In this document: piece by piece, positions 17,254 through 27,997 of the stretch
How positions within the stretch are numbered: the first letter of the stretch is position 1
Layout of the letters: every line of letters begins with the position of its first letter
Assembly: GCA_028292485.1 (NCBI GenBank)
Contig: JAQGMG010000035.1
Span: forward strand, 1 to 64,000
Direction: 5' to 3'
Length of the DNA: 64,000 nucleotides
Source: Rhodocyclales bacterium
GTDB lineage: Bacteria > Pseudomonadota > Gammaproteobacteria > Burkholderiales > Rhodocyclaceae
The notes under the pieces: generated by a model
Database searches by the model: none
Told to the model about the DNA's origin: nothing
Seen by the model: the letters and a program-made list of their open reading frames with translations, nothing else
Program-made: the position numbers and the translations under genes

Positions 17254-17436
17254 GGGAATTACATACTTGACTTGCAGAACGGCAAATTACGTTGGAAATT
17301 CGATTTCTGCCAAAAGACAAGTCGTTCCCGCGAAAGCGGGAATCCACTTCTACGTGAGACCTGTGCTATCGAGTGGATTCCCGCTTTCGCGGGAATGACG
17401 AAAACCGGGGCTCTGCAAGTCAAGTATGTAATTCCC
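17254..17436. repeat. nested inverted repeat with dRS3-like core, copy 2
   Basis: The core (17321-17399) is the paired dRS3-like hairpin, with one base changed at its edge (GTCGTTCCC). Outside it, a 25-base arm reading GGGAATTACATACTTGACTT-GCAGA is matched by its exact reverse complement 133 bases later. The left half of this outer arm also precedes copy 1. The element lies between fba and pyk and abuts the pyk terminator. Confidence 0.92.
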
Positions 17437-17438
17437 AA

Positions 17439-17470
17439 GAAAAAGCCCGCACGGTGTGCGGGCTTTTGCA
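17439..17470 (-). terminator. Rho-independent terminator of pyk
   Basis: AAAAGCCCGCAC and GTGCGGGCTTTT pair around a three-base loop; on the minus strand a T-rich run follows, 23 bases past the pyk stop. It separates pyk from fba at the transcript level. Confidence 0.85.
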
Positions 17471-17492
17471 GCGAAACCAGTCCTGTGTCAGC

Positions 17493-18923
17493 TCAGATTT
17501 CGCCGATACGCACGATTTTCAGGCTATTGGTGCCGCCCGACTGCCCCAGCGGTTCGCCGACAGTGATGACGACGACGTCACCTGGCTGCACCAGCTTGTG
17601 CCGGATCAAGGTCATTTCCGCTTCGCGCAACAGGTGCTCGCGCGAGTCGGTGATGTGCGGTACCAGAATCGGATGCACTTCACGGAACAACGCCGTCTTG
17701 CCGATGGTGTCCTGTTGCGAGGTCAGCGCGTAGATCGGGATGCCTGAACGCATGCGGCTCATCCACAGTGCGGTCGAACCGGATTCGGTCAGGGCAACGA
17801 TGGCCTTGGCGCCAAGGTGATGGGCCGAGAACAATGCTGCCATGGCGATGGACTGATCGATGCGCGTGAAGCTGCGCGTCAGGAAGTCCTGGTCGAGGGT
17901 CACGGGATAGGACTTCTCGGCTTCTTCGCAGATGCGTGCCATGGTCTCGACCACTTCGACCGGGTACTTGCCCGCTGCAGTTTCAGCAGACAGCATCACT
18001 GCATCGGTGCCATCGAGCACGGCATTGGCCACGTCGGAAACTTCCGCACGCGTCGGCACCGGGCTGGTGATCATCGACTCCATCATCTGTGTGGCAGTGA
18101 TGGCCAGCTTGTTCATTTCGCGCGCCAGGCGAATCATTTTCTTCTGCAGCGCAGGTACAGCGGCTTCGCCGACTTCGACAGCCAGGTCGCCACGCGCCAC
18201 CATGACGCCATCCGATGCTTCGAGAATCTCGCGCAGGTTCTTCGGCTCGACAGCCTCGGTACGCTCGATCTTGGCGATCGTCATGGCGTTGCTGCCTGCA
18301 GCGCGCAACAGCGTGCGGGCCATATACATGTCGGCGGCCGTTTTGGGGAAAGACACGGCGACGTATTCAATGCCGATCGAGGCAGCCGTCTTGATGTCTT
18401 CCATATCCTTGGCAGTCAACGCCGGGGCAGTCAGGCCGCCGCCCTTCTGGTTGATGCCCTTGTTGTTCGACAATTCGCCGCCGAAACGCACAATGGTGTG
18501 AATCTCGCAACCCACCACGCGCTCGACGTCGAGCACGATGGCGCCATCGTTGAGCAACAGGATGGTGCCGGGTTTGACGTCACGAGGCAGATCCTTGTAA
18601 TCAAGGCCTACGCGTTCGTCATTACCCATTTCGCAAGCTGCGTCGAGAATGAATTTCTGGCCTTTTTCGAGAAGGATCTTGCCGTTCTCGAACTTGCCCA
18701 CGCGGATCTTCGGCCCTTGCAGGTCGGCCAGGATCGCCACCGGCTTGCCGACACGGCGCGCCACGGCACGCACGATGTTGGCACGGTTGATGTGGTCTTC
18801 GGCCTTGCCGTGCGAGAAATTCAGGCGCACGACATCGACGCCGGCCCGAATCATGCGCTCCAGTACATCTTCATCATTGGAGGCTGGGCCGAGCGTGGCC
18901 ACGATCTTGGTATGACGTTGCAT
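17493..18923 (-). CDS. pyk: pyruvate kinase
   Basis: The 476-aa enzyme makes pyruvate and ATP from phosphoenolpyruvate and ADP. It begins MQRHTKIVATLGPAS and has RLNFSHG, ILADLQGPKIRVG, IAKIERTEAV, the catalytic-loop GVMVARGDLAVEVG and the ITATQMMESM helix. The start used has GAAGGAG upstream; a longer frame adds an unrelated N-terminus. It is part of the tkt-gap-pgk-pyk-fba cluster but has its own terminator. Confidence 0.96.
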   Translation of the reverse strand: MQRHTKIVATLGPASNDEDVLERMIRAGVDVVRLNFSHGKAEDHINRANIVRAVARRVGKPVAILADLQGPKIRVGKFENGKILLEKGQKFILDAACEMGNDERVGLDYKDLPRDVKPGTILLLNDGAIVLDVERVVGCEIHTIVRFGGELSNNKGINQKGGGLTAPALTAKDMEDIKTAASIGIEYVAVSFPKTAADMYMARTLLRAAGSNAMTIAKIERTEAVEPKNLREILEASDGVMVARGDLAVEVGEAAVPALQKKMIRLAREMNKLAITATQMMESMITSPVPTRAEVSDVANAVLDGTDAVMLSAETAAGKYPVEVVETMARICEEAEKSYPVTLDQDFLTRSFTRIDQSIAMAALFSAHHLGAKAIVALTESGSTALWMSRMRSGIPIYALTSQQDTIGKTALFREVHPILVPHITDSREHLLREAEMTLIRHKLVQPGDVVVITVGEPLGQSGGTNSLKIVRIGEI

Positions 18924-19137
18924 CCTGACTCCTTCGTAGGAAGTGGTGTGTGTAAGGGGAGAATTATCGGCCGCAATTGTTTCGGACTTGCCGGCGGCTT
19001 TTCTGGTCGGCTTGTTGGACAAGCCTTCTGCTTTTTTCATTTTGGTCGGTAGTAATGTACGTACGAAAGAACTATACGAACGAGCGGCGCCGGGAGACTT
19101 CGAAACATCCAGCCCGGCGCATTGTGTTACCTGTTAC

Positions 19138-20322
19138 CTATTTGCTGGCACGTTGTACCAGTGCATCAACTGCCGGCAAGTTCTTGCCCTCGAGAAACTC
19201 GAGGAATGCGCCGCCAGCTGTCGAGATATAACCCACCTTGTCGCTGATGCCGAACTTGGCGATTGCGGCAATGGTATCGCCACCACCGGCCAGCGACATG
19301 GCGCTGGACGCGGCAATCGCTTCGGCAAGCACCTTGGTGCCATTGGCAAAAGCATCGAATTCGAACACCCCCAGCGGGCCGTTCCAGACGATGGTTTTCG
19401 ATGCCTTCAACTGGTCGGCCAGCTTGGCGGCGGTTTCAGGGCCGACATCGAGGATCATGTCATCGTCATCGACGTCCCTGACAGCTTTTACCGTAGCTTT
19501 TGCGATCGCCGAGAATTCCTTGGCGACGACGACGTCGACCGGGATCGGTACCGAAGCACCACGCGCCGCCATCTTGGCGATGATGCGCCTGGCTTCTTCG
19601 ACCAGGTCGGCCTCGACCAGCGATTTGCCGATGGGCAGACCGGAAGCCAGCAGGAAAGTGTTGGCAATGCCGCCGCCCACGATGAGCTGATCGACCTTGT
19701 CGGCCAGGCTGTCGAGAATCGTCAGCTTGGTGGAAACCTTGGAGCCACCAACGATGGCCGTCAGCGGGCGCTCAGGGGCCAGCAGCGCCTTGCCGAGCGC
19801 TTCGAGTTCGGCGGCCAGCAGCGGGCCGGCGCAGGCGATGGGCGCTGCCAGCGCCAGCGCCTCGGTGGTCGCTTCGGCACGATGCGCCGTAGCGAAAGCA
19901 TCGTTTGCGTAGATGTCGCAGAGCTTGGCCATCCTGGCAGCGAGCTCGGGGCTATTCTTTTTCTCGCCCTTGTTGACGCGGCAATTCTCGAGCAGCACCA
20001 CTTCGCCCGGTTTGACTTCGAAACCGCCATCGACCCAGTTCTGCACCAGGCGTACTGGCTGGCCGAGAATTTCACTCATGCGCGCGGCCACCGGCGCCAG
20101 CGAATCCTCAGGCTTGAATTCGCCTTCAGTCGGGCGCCCCAGATGGGATGTCACCATCACGGCCGCGCCCTTGTCGAGCGCCAGCTTGATGCCGGGCACG
20201 GAAGCGCGAATGCGGGTGTCATCGGTAATGGCGCCCTTGTCGTCCTGCGGCACATTGAGGTCGGCGCGAATGAAGACGCGTTTGCCCGCGAGATCGAGAT
20301 CGGAAAGTTTCTTGAATTGCAT
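19138..20322 (-). CDS. pgk: phosphoglycerate kinase
   Basis: The 394-aa enzyme transfers phosphate between 1,3-bisphosphoglycerate and ADP. It opens [21 protein letters not shown] and contains [10 protein letters not shown], the [17 protein letters not shown] block and a nucleotide-binding GGGDTIAA near the end. The start is fixed by the family N-terminus ([14 protein letters not shown]); the longer frame is rejected. It lies between pyk and a small lipoprotein gene on the same strand. Confidence 0.96.
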   Translation of the reverse strand: MQFKKLSDLDLAGKRVFIRADLNVPQDDKGAITDDTRIRASVPGIKLALDKGAAVMVTSHLGRPTEGEFKPEDSLAPVAARMSEILGQPVRLVQNWVDGGFEVKPGEVVLLENCRVNKGEKKNSPELAARMAKLCDIYANDAFATAHRAEATTEALALAAPIACAGPLLAAELEALGKALLAPERPLTAIVGGSKVSTKLTILDSLADKVDQLIVGGGIANTFLLASGLPIGKSLVEADLVEEARRIIAKMAARGASVPIPVDVVVAKEFSAIAKATVKAVRDVDDDDMILDVGPETAAKLADQLKASKTIVWNGPLGVFEFDAFANGTKVLAEAIAASSAMSLAGGGDTIAAIAKFGISDKVGYISTAGGAFLEFLEGKNLPAVDALVQRASK

Positions 20323-20365
20323 GGCTGCCTTGCGTGATTGATGGGTGGAATATCGCTTTGCGTGC

Positions 20366-20920
20366 TTAGCGATACGCCGGCTCATTGTTGTTGTGGATGA
20401 TCCAGATCAGATGCCCGGAGCCCCAGTCGCCAATGCCGCCGCCTGCAAAGATCAGGCGCCCTGTGTTCTTGTAGACCGCCTCATAACGGTGACGATCGCC
20501 ACCGAAGTAGAACGGGATGAAGGCCTTGCCGGTGACATAGGCGCCCTGATCGGTGGGCTGACCAATCAGGTCGAAGACCTGTTTCATCGGCATGCCGATC
20601 TTCAGCTTGTTGAACTTGCTGCCGGGCGCGGCCTTGCCGGTAATTTCGCCTTCGTACTCGCCAACCGTCACCTTGGTGCCGCTGCCGCCTTCCACCTTGG
20701 AGGAGTCGACAACCTCGCCCCTGGCATTCATGCCAGGAGGAACGCCCTTGGCCTGACTGGCACTTGAGCTCGAAGCGGATTGCTTGCCGCTGGTGGTAGT
20801 CGCGGCCGGGGCGCTGGCAGAGGCGTTCTCTCCCTTGGATGCACAGGCTGCAAGTGTTGCCGCAAAAAGCAGCGCGACAAGTGCCTTGCAGATCGAGTAA
20901 GTGTCTAGCCTGTATTGCAT
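20366..20920 (-). CDS. BamE/SmpA-like lipoprotein inside the glycolytic cluster
   Basis: The 184-aa protein has a lipoprotein signal ([14 protein letters not shown], Cys at about 26) and then a Ser/Ala/Thr-rich linker. The C-terminal part ([23 protein letters not shown]) follows the pattern of BamE/SmpA-fold domains, where 'I..GM....V...LG.P' is typical. An AGGAGG site lies 9 bases before the start. It sits between pgk and gap with gaps of 43 and 55 bases, so it is probably co-transcribed with them, an odd position for an envelope protein. The specific role is unknown. Confidence 0.75.
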   Translation of the reverse strand: MQYRLDTYSICKALVALLFAATLAACASKGENASASAPAATTTSGKQSASSSSASQAKGVPPGMNARGEVVDSSKVEGGSGTKVTVGEYEGEITGKAAPGSKFNKLKIGMPMKQVFDLIGQPTDQGAYVTGKAFIPFYFGGDRHRYEAVYKNTGRLIFAGGGIGDWGSGHLIWIIHNNNEPAYR

Positions 20921-20975
20921 GGGAGCAACCTCCTCGCGCCAGTTTTCAGAATACGCAACGTTCGTTCGCGCTGCC

Positions 20976-21986
<1,011 letters not shown>

Positions 21987-22159
21987 CTAAATTCAGCTTT
22001 TGACACTGTTAACATTCCACCAACAATCGCGTGCCACGCCTTTGTATGTTCTGCGCGTGCATTACCTGACCGGGGGAAAAGCCGGGTACGCGAAAACCCT
22101 CAGTTTATATCAGCTGTGCGGCCTCGGTTACGTGACGGCCGCCTGTAACTTGTTTTGGA

Positions 22160-24184
22160 TCAGCTCAGTGCAACCAGCTTGGCCACCGTTGCGGTCACAT
22201 TTTCGGGCGTAAAACCGAAATGCTTGAACAAGGCACCGCCGGGGCCGGACTCGCCAAAGCGATCCATACCGATGACGGCGCCGTCCAGGCCGACGTACTT
22301 GTACCAGCCGTCGGACACGCCCGCTTCGATGGCCACGCGCGGCAGACCGCTGCCTAGCACTTGCGCTTTGTAGGCAGCATCCTGCTGATCGAACAAGCGG
22401 GTGCAAGGCATCGAGACCACGCGTGCGCCAATGCCCTGCTCGGCCAGTTGCTTTTGCGCGGCGAGTGCCACGCCCACTTCCGAGCCCGTTGCAATCAGCA
22501 CGGCTTTTTCAACACCGCTGGCAGGCGACAGGATGTAGCCGCCCCGACGGATCGACGCGATCTGCTCGGCCGTACGCACGGAAAACGGCAGGTTCTGGCG
22601 CGTCAGTGCCAGCACGGTCGGCCCGTCATGGCGCTCCAGGCCGTGTGCCCAGGCGACTGCCGTTTCGGTTGTATCGGCTGGACGCCACACATTCAGATTC
22701 GGAATCAGGCGCAGCGATGCAGTGTGCTCGACCGGCTGATGCGTCGGACCGTCTTCGCCGACACCAATCGAATCATGCGTAAACACCATGATCTGGCGGA
22801 TGCCCATCAGCGCCGCCATGCGAATGGCGCTGCGGCAGTAATCCGAGAACACCAGGAAGGTGGCCGTGTAGGGAATATAGCCGCCATGCAGGGCTATGCC
22901 ATTGGCAATGGCCACTTCAGCGAACTCGCGCACACCGTAGTTGATGTAGTTGGCGGCAGCAATGTCGCCACCGGGAATGAAATCCTTGGTGCCCGACCAG
23001 TGCGTCAGGTTGGAGCCGGCCAGGTCGGCCGAACCGCCAAGCAACTCGGGTAGCACGGGTGCCAGCGCTTCGATTGCGTTCTGCGAAGCCTTGCGCGTGG
23101 CGATGTTCTCGGCCTTGGCTTGCGTCTTCTCGATCAATGCATCGACAGCGGCGGAGAAGCCTTCCGGCAGCTTGCCTGACGCGCGGCGCACGAATTCAGC
23201 GGCCAGTTCAGGGAAGGCGGACTTGTACGCGGCAAAGCGCTCGTTCCACTCGCCTTCGGCCGCAGCGCCAGCGGCTTTCGCATCCCATTCGGCATACACG
23301 TCGGCAGGGATGTCGAACGGCACATGCGGCCACGCAATCGTCGTGCGTACGCCTTCGATCTCGACAGCACCCAAAGGTGCGCCGTGCGAGTCGGCCGTAC
23401 CTGCCTTGTTCGGCGCGCCGTGACCGATATTCGTCTTGCATATGATGAGGGTCGGACGTTTCGTGTCAGCCTTGGCCTCCAGGGTCGCGGTCACCAGCGC
23501 CACGGAATCGTGACCGTCGATGGGGCCGATTACCTGCCAGCCATAGGCCTCGAAACGCTTGACTGTATCGTCGGTAAACCAGCCAGCCACTTCGCCATCG
23601 ATGGATATGCCGTTGTCGTCGTAATACGCAACCAGGCCGCCGAGCTGCCACGTGCCGGCCAGCGAGGCCGCTTCGTGGCTGATGCCTTCCATCAGGCAAC
23701 CATCGCCCATGAAAACATAAGTGTTGTGATCGACGATGTTGTGACCGGGGCGATTGAACTGCGCCGCCAGCAGCTTCTCGGCCAGTGCAAAGCCGACTGC
23801 ATTGGTGAAGCCCTGCCCCAGCGGGCCGGTGGTGGTCTCGATGCCCGGCGTGTAATGCACCTCGGGATGACCCGGCGTCTTCGAACCGAGCTGGCGGAAT
23901 TTCTTCAGCTCATCGATCGGCAGGTCGTAGCCGGTCAGGTGCAACAGCGCGTAATGCAGCATCGAGCCGTGGCCGTTGGAGAGCACGAAACGGTCGCGAT
24001 TGAGCCACCGCGGATTGGCCGGGTTGTGGCGCAGATTGTGGCGCCACACCACTTCGGCGATCTCGGCCATGCCCATCGGCATGCCGGGGTGACCCGAGTT
24101 GGCTTGCTGGACGGCATCCATCGCCAGCGCGCGAATGGCACCAGTGATCTGGTTGAACGTGGGGGTTTTTGGCGTGTTCTGCAT
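22160..24184 (-). CDS. tkt: transketolase
   Basis: The 674-aa thiamine-diphosphate enzyme moves two-carbon units between sugar phosphates. Visible are the ThDP motif GDGCLMEG...N (in [17 protein letters not shown]), [10 protein letters not shown] near the start and [14 protein letters not shown]. The start at [10 protein letters not shown] was chosen over a longer frame because it begins where family members do. It heads the glycolytic series on the minus strand. Its product requires the cofactor made through thiC, found elsewhere in this window. Confidence 0.96.
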   Translation of the reverse strand: MQNTPKTPTFNQITGAIRALAMDAVQQANSGHPGMPMGMAEIAEVVWRHNLRHNPANPRWLNRDRFVLSNGHGSMLHYALLHLTGYDLPIDELKKFRQLGSKTPGHPEVHYTPGIETTTGPLGQGFTNAVGFALAEKLLAAQFNRPGHNIVDHNTYVFMGDGCLMEGISHEAASLAGTWQLGGLVAYYDDNGISIDGEVAGWFTDDTVKRFEAYGWQVIGPIDGHDSVALVTATLEAKADTKRPTLIICKTNIGHGAPNKAGTADSHGAPLGAVEIEGVRTTIAWPHVPFDIPADVYAEWDAKAAGAAAEGEWNERFAAYKSAFPELAAEFVRRASGKLPEGFSAAVDALIEKTQAKAENIATRKASQNAIEALAPVLPELLGGSADLAGSNLTHWSGTKDFIPGGDIAAANYINYGVREFAEVAIANGIALHGGYIPYTATFLVFSDYCRSAIRMAALMGIRQIMVFTHDSIGVGEDGPTHQPVEHTASLRLIPNLNVWRPADTTETAVAWAHGLERHDGPTVLALTRQNLPFSVRTAEQIASIRRGGYILSPASGVEKAVLIATGSEVGVALAAQKQLAEQGIGARVVSMPCTRLFDQQDAAYKAQVLGSGLPRVAIEAGVSDGWYKYVGLDGAVIGMDRFGESGPGGALFKHFGFTPENVTATVAKLVALS

Positions 24185-24304
24185 GCGAGGCGGCTCAGGA
24201 AGCGCCCTCGACCGGCCGAGGGCTGAAAACCCTTGATTATCCGTGAAATCGGCCGGCAATGCGCGCTCTTTGCTGCGGTGCCTGAGCGCACCGTTCAGGA
24301 CCAG

Positions 24305-26134
24305 CTACCCGTTGAGCGGTGCCTGACGTGGCAGAACGACTGTGAAGCGGGTGCCTTGCCCGGCTGTCGAATCGACGCTGATGCGCCCGCCAAGCAAGGT
24401 CGTCACCAGCCGATAGACGATTGACAGGCCCAGCCCGGAGCCGCCCTGCCCCAGCCGTGTGGTGAAGAAGGGATCGAAGATACGGCCCAGGTTTTCGGGC
24501 GGAATGCCATGGCCGTCGTCGCTGACGCTGATCTCGACCTGCGCGTCGTCGAGTACGCGCGTTTCGATACGCACAACACCCCGTACGTTTTCCTGCAAAC
24601 CGTGGAAGAACGCGTTCTGTACCAGGTTGGTGATGACCTGGCCCAGCGGGCCGGGATAACTATCCATCCGCAACTCGGGGGCGAGTTCGGTTTCGAGCTG
24701 CCAACTGCCGGTGCGCATGCCCGGCCGCACGGTTTCGCAGATGTCGCGCACGAGCGCGCCGAGGTTGAAGATGCGGCGCCGCTCGGAGCTCTGATCGATG
24801 GCGACCTGTTTGAAACTGCTGATCAGATCGCGGGCCTGCGCCAGGGATTGATCGAGCAGCCCGGTGGCGCGGCCAGCGTCCGCAATGAACGATTCCAGCT
24901 CGGATTTGCGCAGCTCGCCGCCCTGGTAAGCCCCTTCGAGACGGCGCATGTCCTGCACGAGTGTCGATGCAATCAGTACGGCGTTGCCGATCGGTGTGTT
25001 CAGTTCATGAGCAACGCCGGCCACCAATGAACCAAGCGAAGCGAGCTTGTCTGACTGCACCAGCTCGTCCTGCGCGCGACGCAAGGTATCCAGCGTCTCG
25101 CTCAGACTGTGCGTGCGCTCGGCAACGCGCTGTTCGAGTTCGGCGTTGAGTCGCTCCAGCGACTCCTCTGCCACGCGACGCTCAGTGATGTCGACGAAGG
25201 CAGAAAAAATCGACGGATGACCGTCATATTCGACGACCTCGGAGTTGAGCAGGAAGTAACGCACCTCACCGCTACGCATGCGAAACGGCGCCAGATAATT
25301 CATCGTATGGCCATCGCGCCGCAGCACATCGACGAAAGCCTTGCGGTCTTCAGGCGTGAGCCAGATGCCCAGTTCGCCAGAAGTCTTGCCGATCATTTCG
25401 CCGCGCGTCCAGCCGGATATGCGCGCCCAGGCCGGGTTGGCATCGCTATAGGTGCCGTCCTCGATGCGCGAAACGCTGACCGGAATCGGATTGAGGTGGA
25501 ACAGCGTCGCCAGCTTGTCGCGCGCCTGTTGCAATTGCTCCAGGCGTCGCGTCAGTTCGGCTGCAACGTCGCGTTCGGCCGCGTGCTTGCGCCGGTCGCT
25601 CTCCGCCACATGCACGGCAAGCAAGGTCGCCAGGCAGCATCCGATGACGGCGGTCACCCAGTAGATGCCGGTCTCGCGCACCATGAGCACAGGCCAGAAC
25701 CTGTCGTTCGTCAGGCTGATGGCGGTCAGCCACACAATCGTGATGGCCAGCATGCCGTAGGCCGCGCGCCTTCCCAGCCACCATCCCGACATCATCAGCA
25801 TGATGGGATAGGCCATGACTGACGGTGTGCGTATGCCGTTGATGAGAACGCACTGGACGCAGAGCATGAACAGTACCCCCCATTGCAGTATGCGTATCGC
25901 CAGGCCCACGCGAGCCCGCTTGAGACATATGCGCACTGCCAGTGCGATGAGGACGAGCTCCGCGATCACGAACCAGCTGCTGCCGATATCGTGCGTCTGC
26001 ACGGCAAGCGTCACCAGCAACGCCGGCACCGCGATGAAGAGCAGAAATAGCGAGATCTTTTTCAAAAGCCGCGCAGCCTGCTCATCGGCAAGTCGCTCGG
26101 CTGAAGATGTCAAAGGATCGGGCGATTGAGGCAT
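24305..26134 (-). CDS. membrane PAS-domain sensor histidine kinase (orphan)
   Basis: The 609-aa kinase has about five or six hydrophobic segments in residues 25-190 and a short coiled linker. A PAS domain follows (HLNPIPVSVSRIEDGTYSDANPAW, about 210-330), then a second coil with SLERLNAELEQRVAERT. HisKA is LGSLVAGVAHELNTPIGN (His near 365). The HATPase has NLVQNAFFHGL and the G box SDDGHGIPPENLGRIFDPFFTT. No response regulator lies beside it, so partner and signal are unknown. It is located between tkt and phosphoribulokinase. Confidence 0.88.
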   Translation of the reverse strand: MPQSPDPLTSSAERLADEQAARLLKKISLFLLFIAVPALLVTLAVQTHDIGSSWFVIAELVLIALAVRICLKRARVGLAIRILQWGVLFMLCVQCVLINGIRTPSVMAYPIMLMMSGWWLGRRAAYGMLAITIVWLTAISLTNDRFWPVLMVRETGIYWVTAVIGCCLATLLAVHVAESDRRKHAAERDVAAELTRRLEQLQQARDKLATLFHLNPIPVSVSRIEDGTYSDANPAWARISGWTRGEMIGKTSGELGIWLTPEDRKAFVDVLRRDGHTMNYLAPFRMRSGEVRYFLLNSEVVEYDGHPSIFSAFVDITERRVAEESLERLNAELEQRVAERTHSLSETLDTLRRAQDELVQSDKLASLGSLVAGVAHELNTPIGNAVLIASTLVQDMRRLEGAYQGGELRKSELESFIADAGRATGLLDQSLAQARDLISSFKQVAIDQSSERRRIFNLGALVRDICETVRPGMRTGSWQLETELAPELRMDSYPGPLGQVITNLVQNAFFHGLQENVRGVVRIETRVLDDAQVEISVSDDGHGIPPENLGRIFDPFFTTRLGQGGSGLGLSIVYRLVTTLLGGRISVDSTAGQGTRFTVVLPRQAPLNG

Positions 26135-26337
26135 CGGGGAAAGTCACGAGAGTGGCAAACAGCAGCTGGCATCGGGCGCACAGCAGCGTAGTCACGCATT
26201 ATTCCGGCAAGGCCAGACGAGAGCCACGACCGTTCAGCCGATTGAAGTATTGTCGAATTTGGCAGATCGACACATGCAGCGCCTTCGCGCTTCATGCCCT
26301 GATTACATCGTGCCTGCGTCCCATCCCCGTCTCACGC

Positions 26338-27225
26338 TCATATCCCGCTACCGAGGGCATCGCGGCGCCGCTCCACGAGCGCCAGAATGAGCGGTGTGAG
26401 AATGATCTGGATCGCCAGATCAAGCTTGCCGCCAGGCACCACCAGTGTATTGATGCGGCTCATCCACGCACCATTGATCATGTTGAGCAGATAAGGGAAA
26501 TCAACGCCGCGCGGTTCGCGAAAGCGGATCACCACCAGCGTCTCGTCGGCGCTCGGCACTTCGCGTGCAATGAACGGATTGGACGTATCGACAACCGGCA
26601 CGCGCTGGAAGTTGACGTGGGTGCGCGAGAACTGCGGCACCACGACATGCACGTAATCGTCCATGCGTCGCAGGATGGTGTCCTGTACTGCCTCCATCGA
26701 ATAGCCACGCACGCGCGTGTCGCGATGGATTTTCTGGATCCATTCCAGATTGATGATCGGCACCACGCCAATGAGCAGATCGACATGCCGCGCCAGGTCG
26801 ACACTGTCGGTTACCACCCCGCCATGCAGCCCCTCGTAATAAAGCAGGTCAGTGTGTTCGGGCAGTCTTTCCCAGGCCGTAAAACTGCCTGAAGGCAGAC
26901 CTGCAAGGAGCGCCTCGGCGTCGTCGTGCAGATAGCTGCGGCGCTCGCCGGTACCGCGCTGACCATACTCGTCGAACAAGGCTTCAAGACGATCCAGATG
27001 ATTCGCTTCGATGCCGAAATGACTGGGCCCGCGCTTGCCGGCTTGTTCTGCCGCGTCGATGAGCTTCTGCATCTCGCTGCGGTCGTGCTTGTGAAAGGCA
27101 TCGCCTTCGACACGCGCTGCCACTACCCTTTCGCGACGAAAAATCCACTCGAAGGATTTCGATACCGTCGTGGTGCCCGACCCGGAGGAGCCGGTTACGG
27201 CAATGATGGGGTGCAGGACGGACAT
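26338..27225 (-). CDS. prk: phosphoribulokinase
   Basis: The 295-aa protein fits the proteobacterial phosphoribulokinase type: an altered P-loop GSSGSGTTT, EGDAFHKHDR, FGIEANHLDRL and LLYYEGLHGGVV. The enzyme makes ribulose 1,5-bisphosphate from ribulose 5-phosphate and ATP. No RuBisCO genes are in the window, although transketolase, aldolase and the other Calvin-type partners are nearby. Whether it supports CO2 fixation here or another role cannot be told. Confidence 0.9.
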   Translation of the reverse strand: MSVLHPIIAVTGSSGSGTTTVSKSFEWIFRRERVVAARVEGDAFHKHDRSEMQKLIDAAEQAGKRGPSHFGIEANHLDRLEALFDEYGQRGTGERRSYLHDDAEALLAGLPSGSFTAWERLPEHTDLLYYEGLHGGVVTDSVDLARHVDLLIGVVPIINLEWIQKIHRDTRVRGYSMEAVQDTILRRMDDYVHVVVPQFSRTHVNFQRVPVVDTSNPFIAREVPSADETLVVIRFREPRGVDFPYLLNMINGAWMSRINTLVVPGGKLDLAIQIILTPLILALVERRRDALGSGI

Positions 27226-27379
27226 GGATTCGCTCGAACTCCGGGTTAATCTCGCCGTGGGTTTTCACTGCGCAATGAGTCCATCCTACGGCCTGCATGG
27301 AGGCGGCGGCAAGTAGATCGCTCAAGCAATGCACACGCTGCAACCGGCAGGAAGCGGTGAGCGCAAGCCCTGCCTTGAT

Positions 27380-27997
27380 TTACGCTCCGCCTGCCCTGTC
27401 TGGCGACCGGCTCAACAAAGTCGCCAGCTCCACAGCCGAACGCACGCCCATCTTGTCGAACACGTTCGAGCGATGCACTTCGACCGTACGCATGCTGATG
27501 TCGAGCTCGTCGGCAATAACCTTGTTGAGCTTGCCTTCGAGCACCAGCGCCATCACTTCACGCTCGCGCGGGCTGAGCTGGTTGATGCGCTCGGCCAGAC
27601 CGCTATGTTGATCGACTTCCGCCTGCATCTGCGCGTCTCGCTGCAAGGCCTCGCGCACTGCGGATAGCAGCAGCGCCTGTTGCGGCGGTTTCTCGATGAA
27701 GTGGATTGCGCCAGCGCGCAGCACATCGACCGCCAGCGGCACGTCACCATGCCCGGTAAGAAAAATGACCGGCATGCGGCACGCGCGCCGGTGCAGCACA
27801 TCGAAGCATTCCGGGCCCGTCATGCCGGTCATGCGTACATCCAGCAAGACGCAACCACGCATGCTGTCGCGGTAGTCGAGGAGGAAGTGCTCGGCGTCCG
27901 GCCAGCTCTGGTTGGCGATGCCATGTGTGTGCAGCAGGAATTCGAGCGCGTCGCGAATCGCAGCGTCGTCATCGATGATATGCACAAGAGGTTTCAT
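27380..27997 (-). CDS. FixJ/DctR-type response regulator
   Basis: The 205-aa regulator has a receiver domain starting VHIIDDDAAIRD, phospho-acceptor Asp in CVLLDVRMTGM and the Lys in FIEKPPQ. Its LuxR-type HTH reads LSPREREVMALVLEGKLNK followed by TVEVHRSNVFDKM. The start ATG overlaps the stop of the histidine kinase by 4 bases, so the pair is translated together. The divergent TRAP genes make C4-dicarboxylate control (DctR role) the likely job. Confidence 0.9.
   Translation of the reverse strand: MKPLVHIIDDDAAIRDALEFLLHTHGIANQSWPDAEHFLLDYRDSMRGCVLLDVRMTGMTGPECFDVLHRRACRMPVIFLTGHGDVPLAVDVLRAGAIHFIEKPPQQALLLSAVREALQRDAQMQAEVDQHSGLAERINQLSPREREVMALVLEGKLNKVIADELDISMRTVEVHRSNVFDKMGVRSAVELATLLSRSPDRAGGA

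Noticed and set aside
17817-20337. Plus-strand frames of over 400 codons opposite pyk and pgk
   Set aside because: Antisense shadows of the glycolytic genes.
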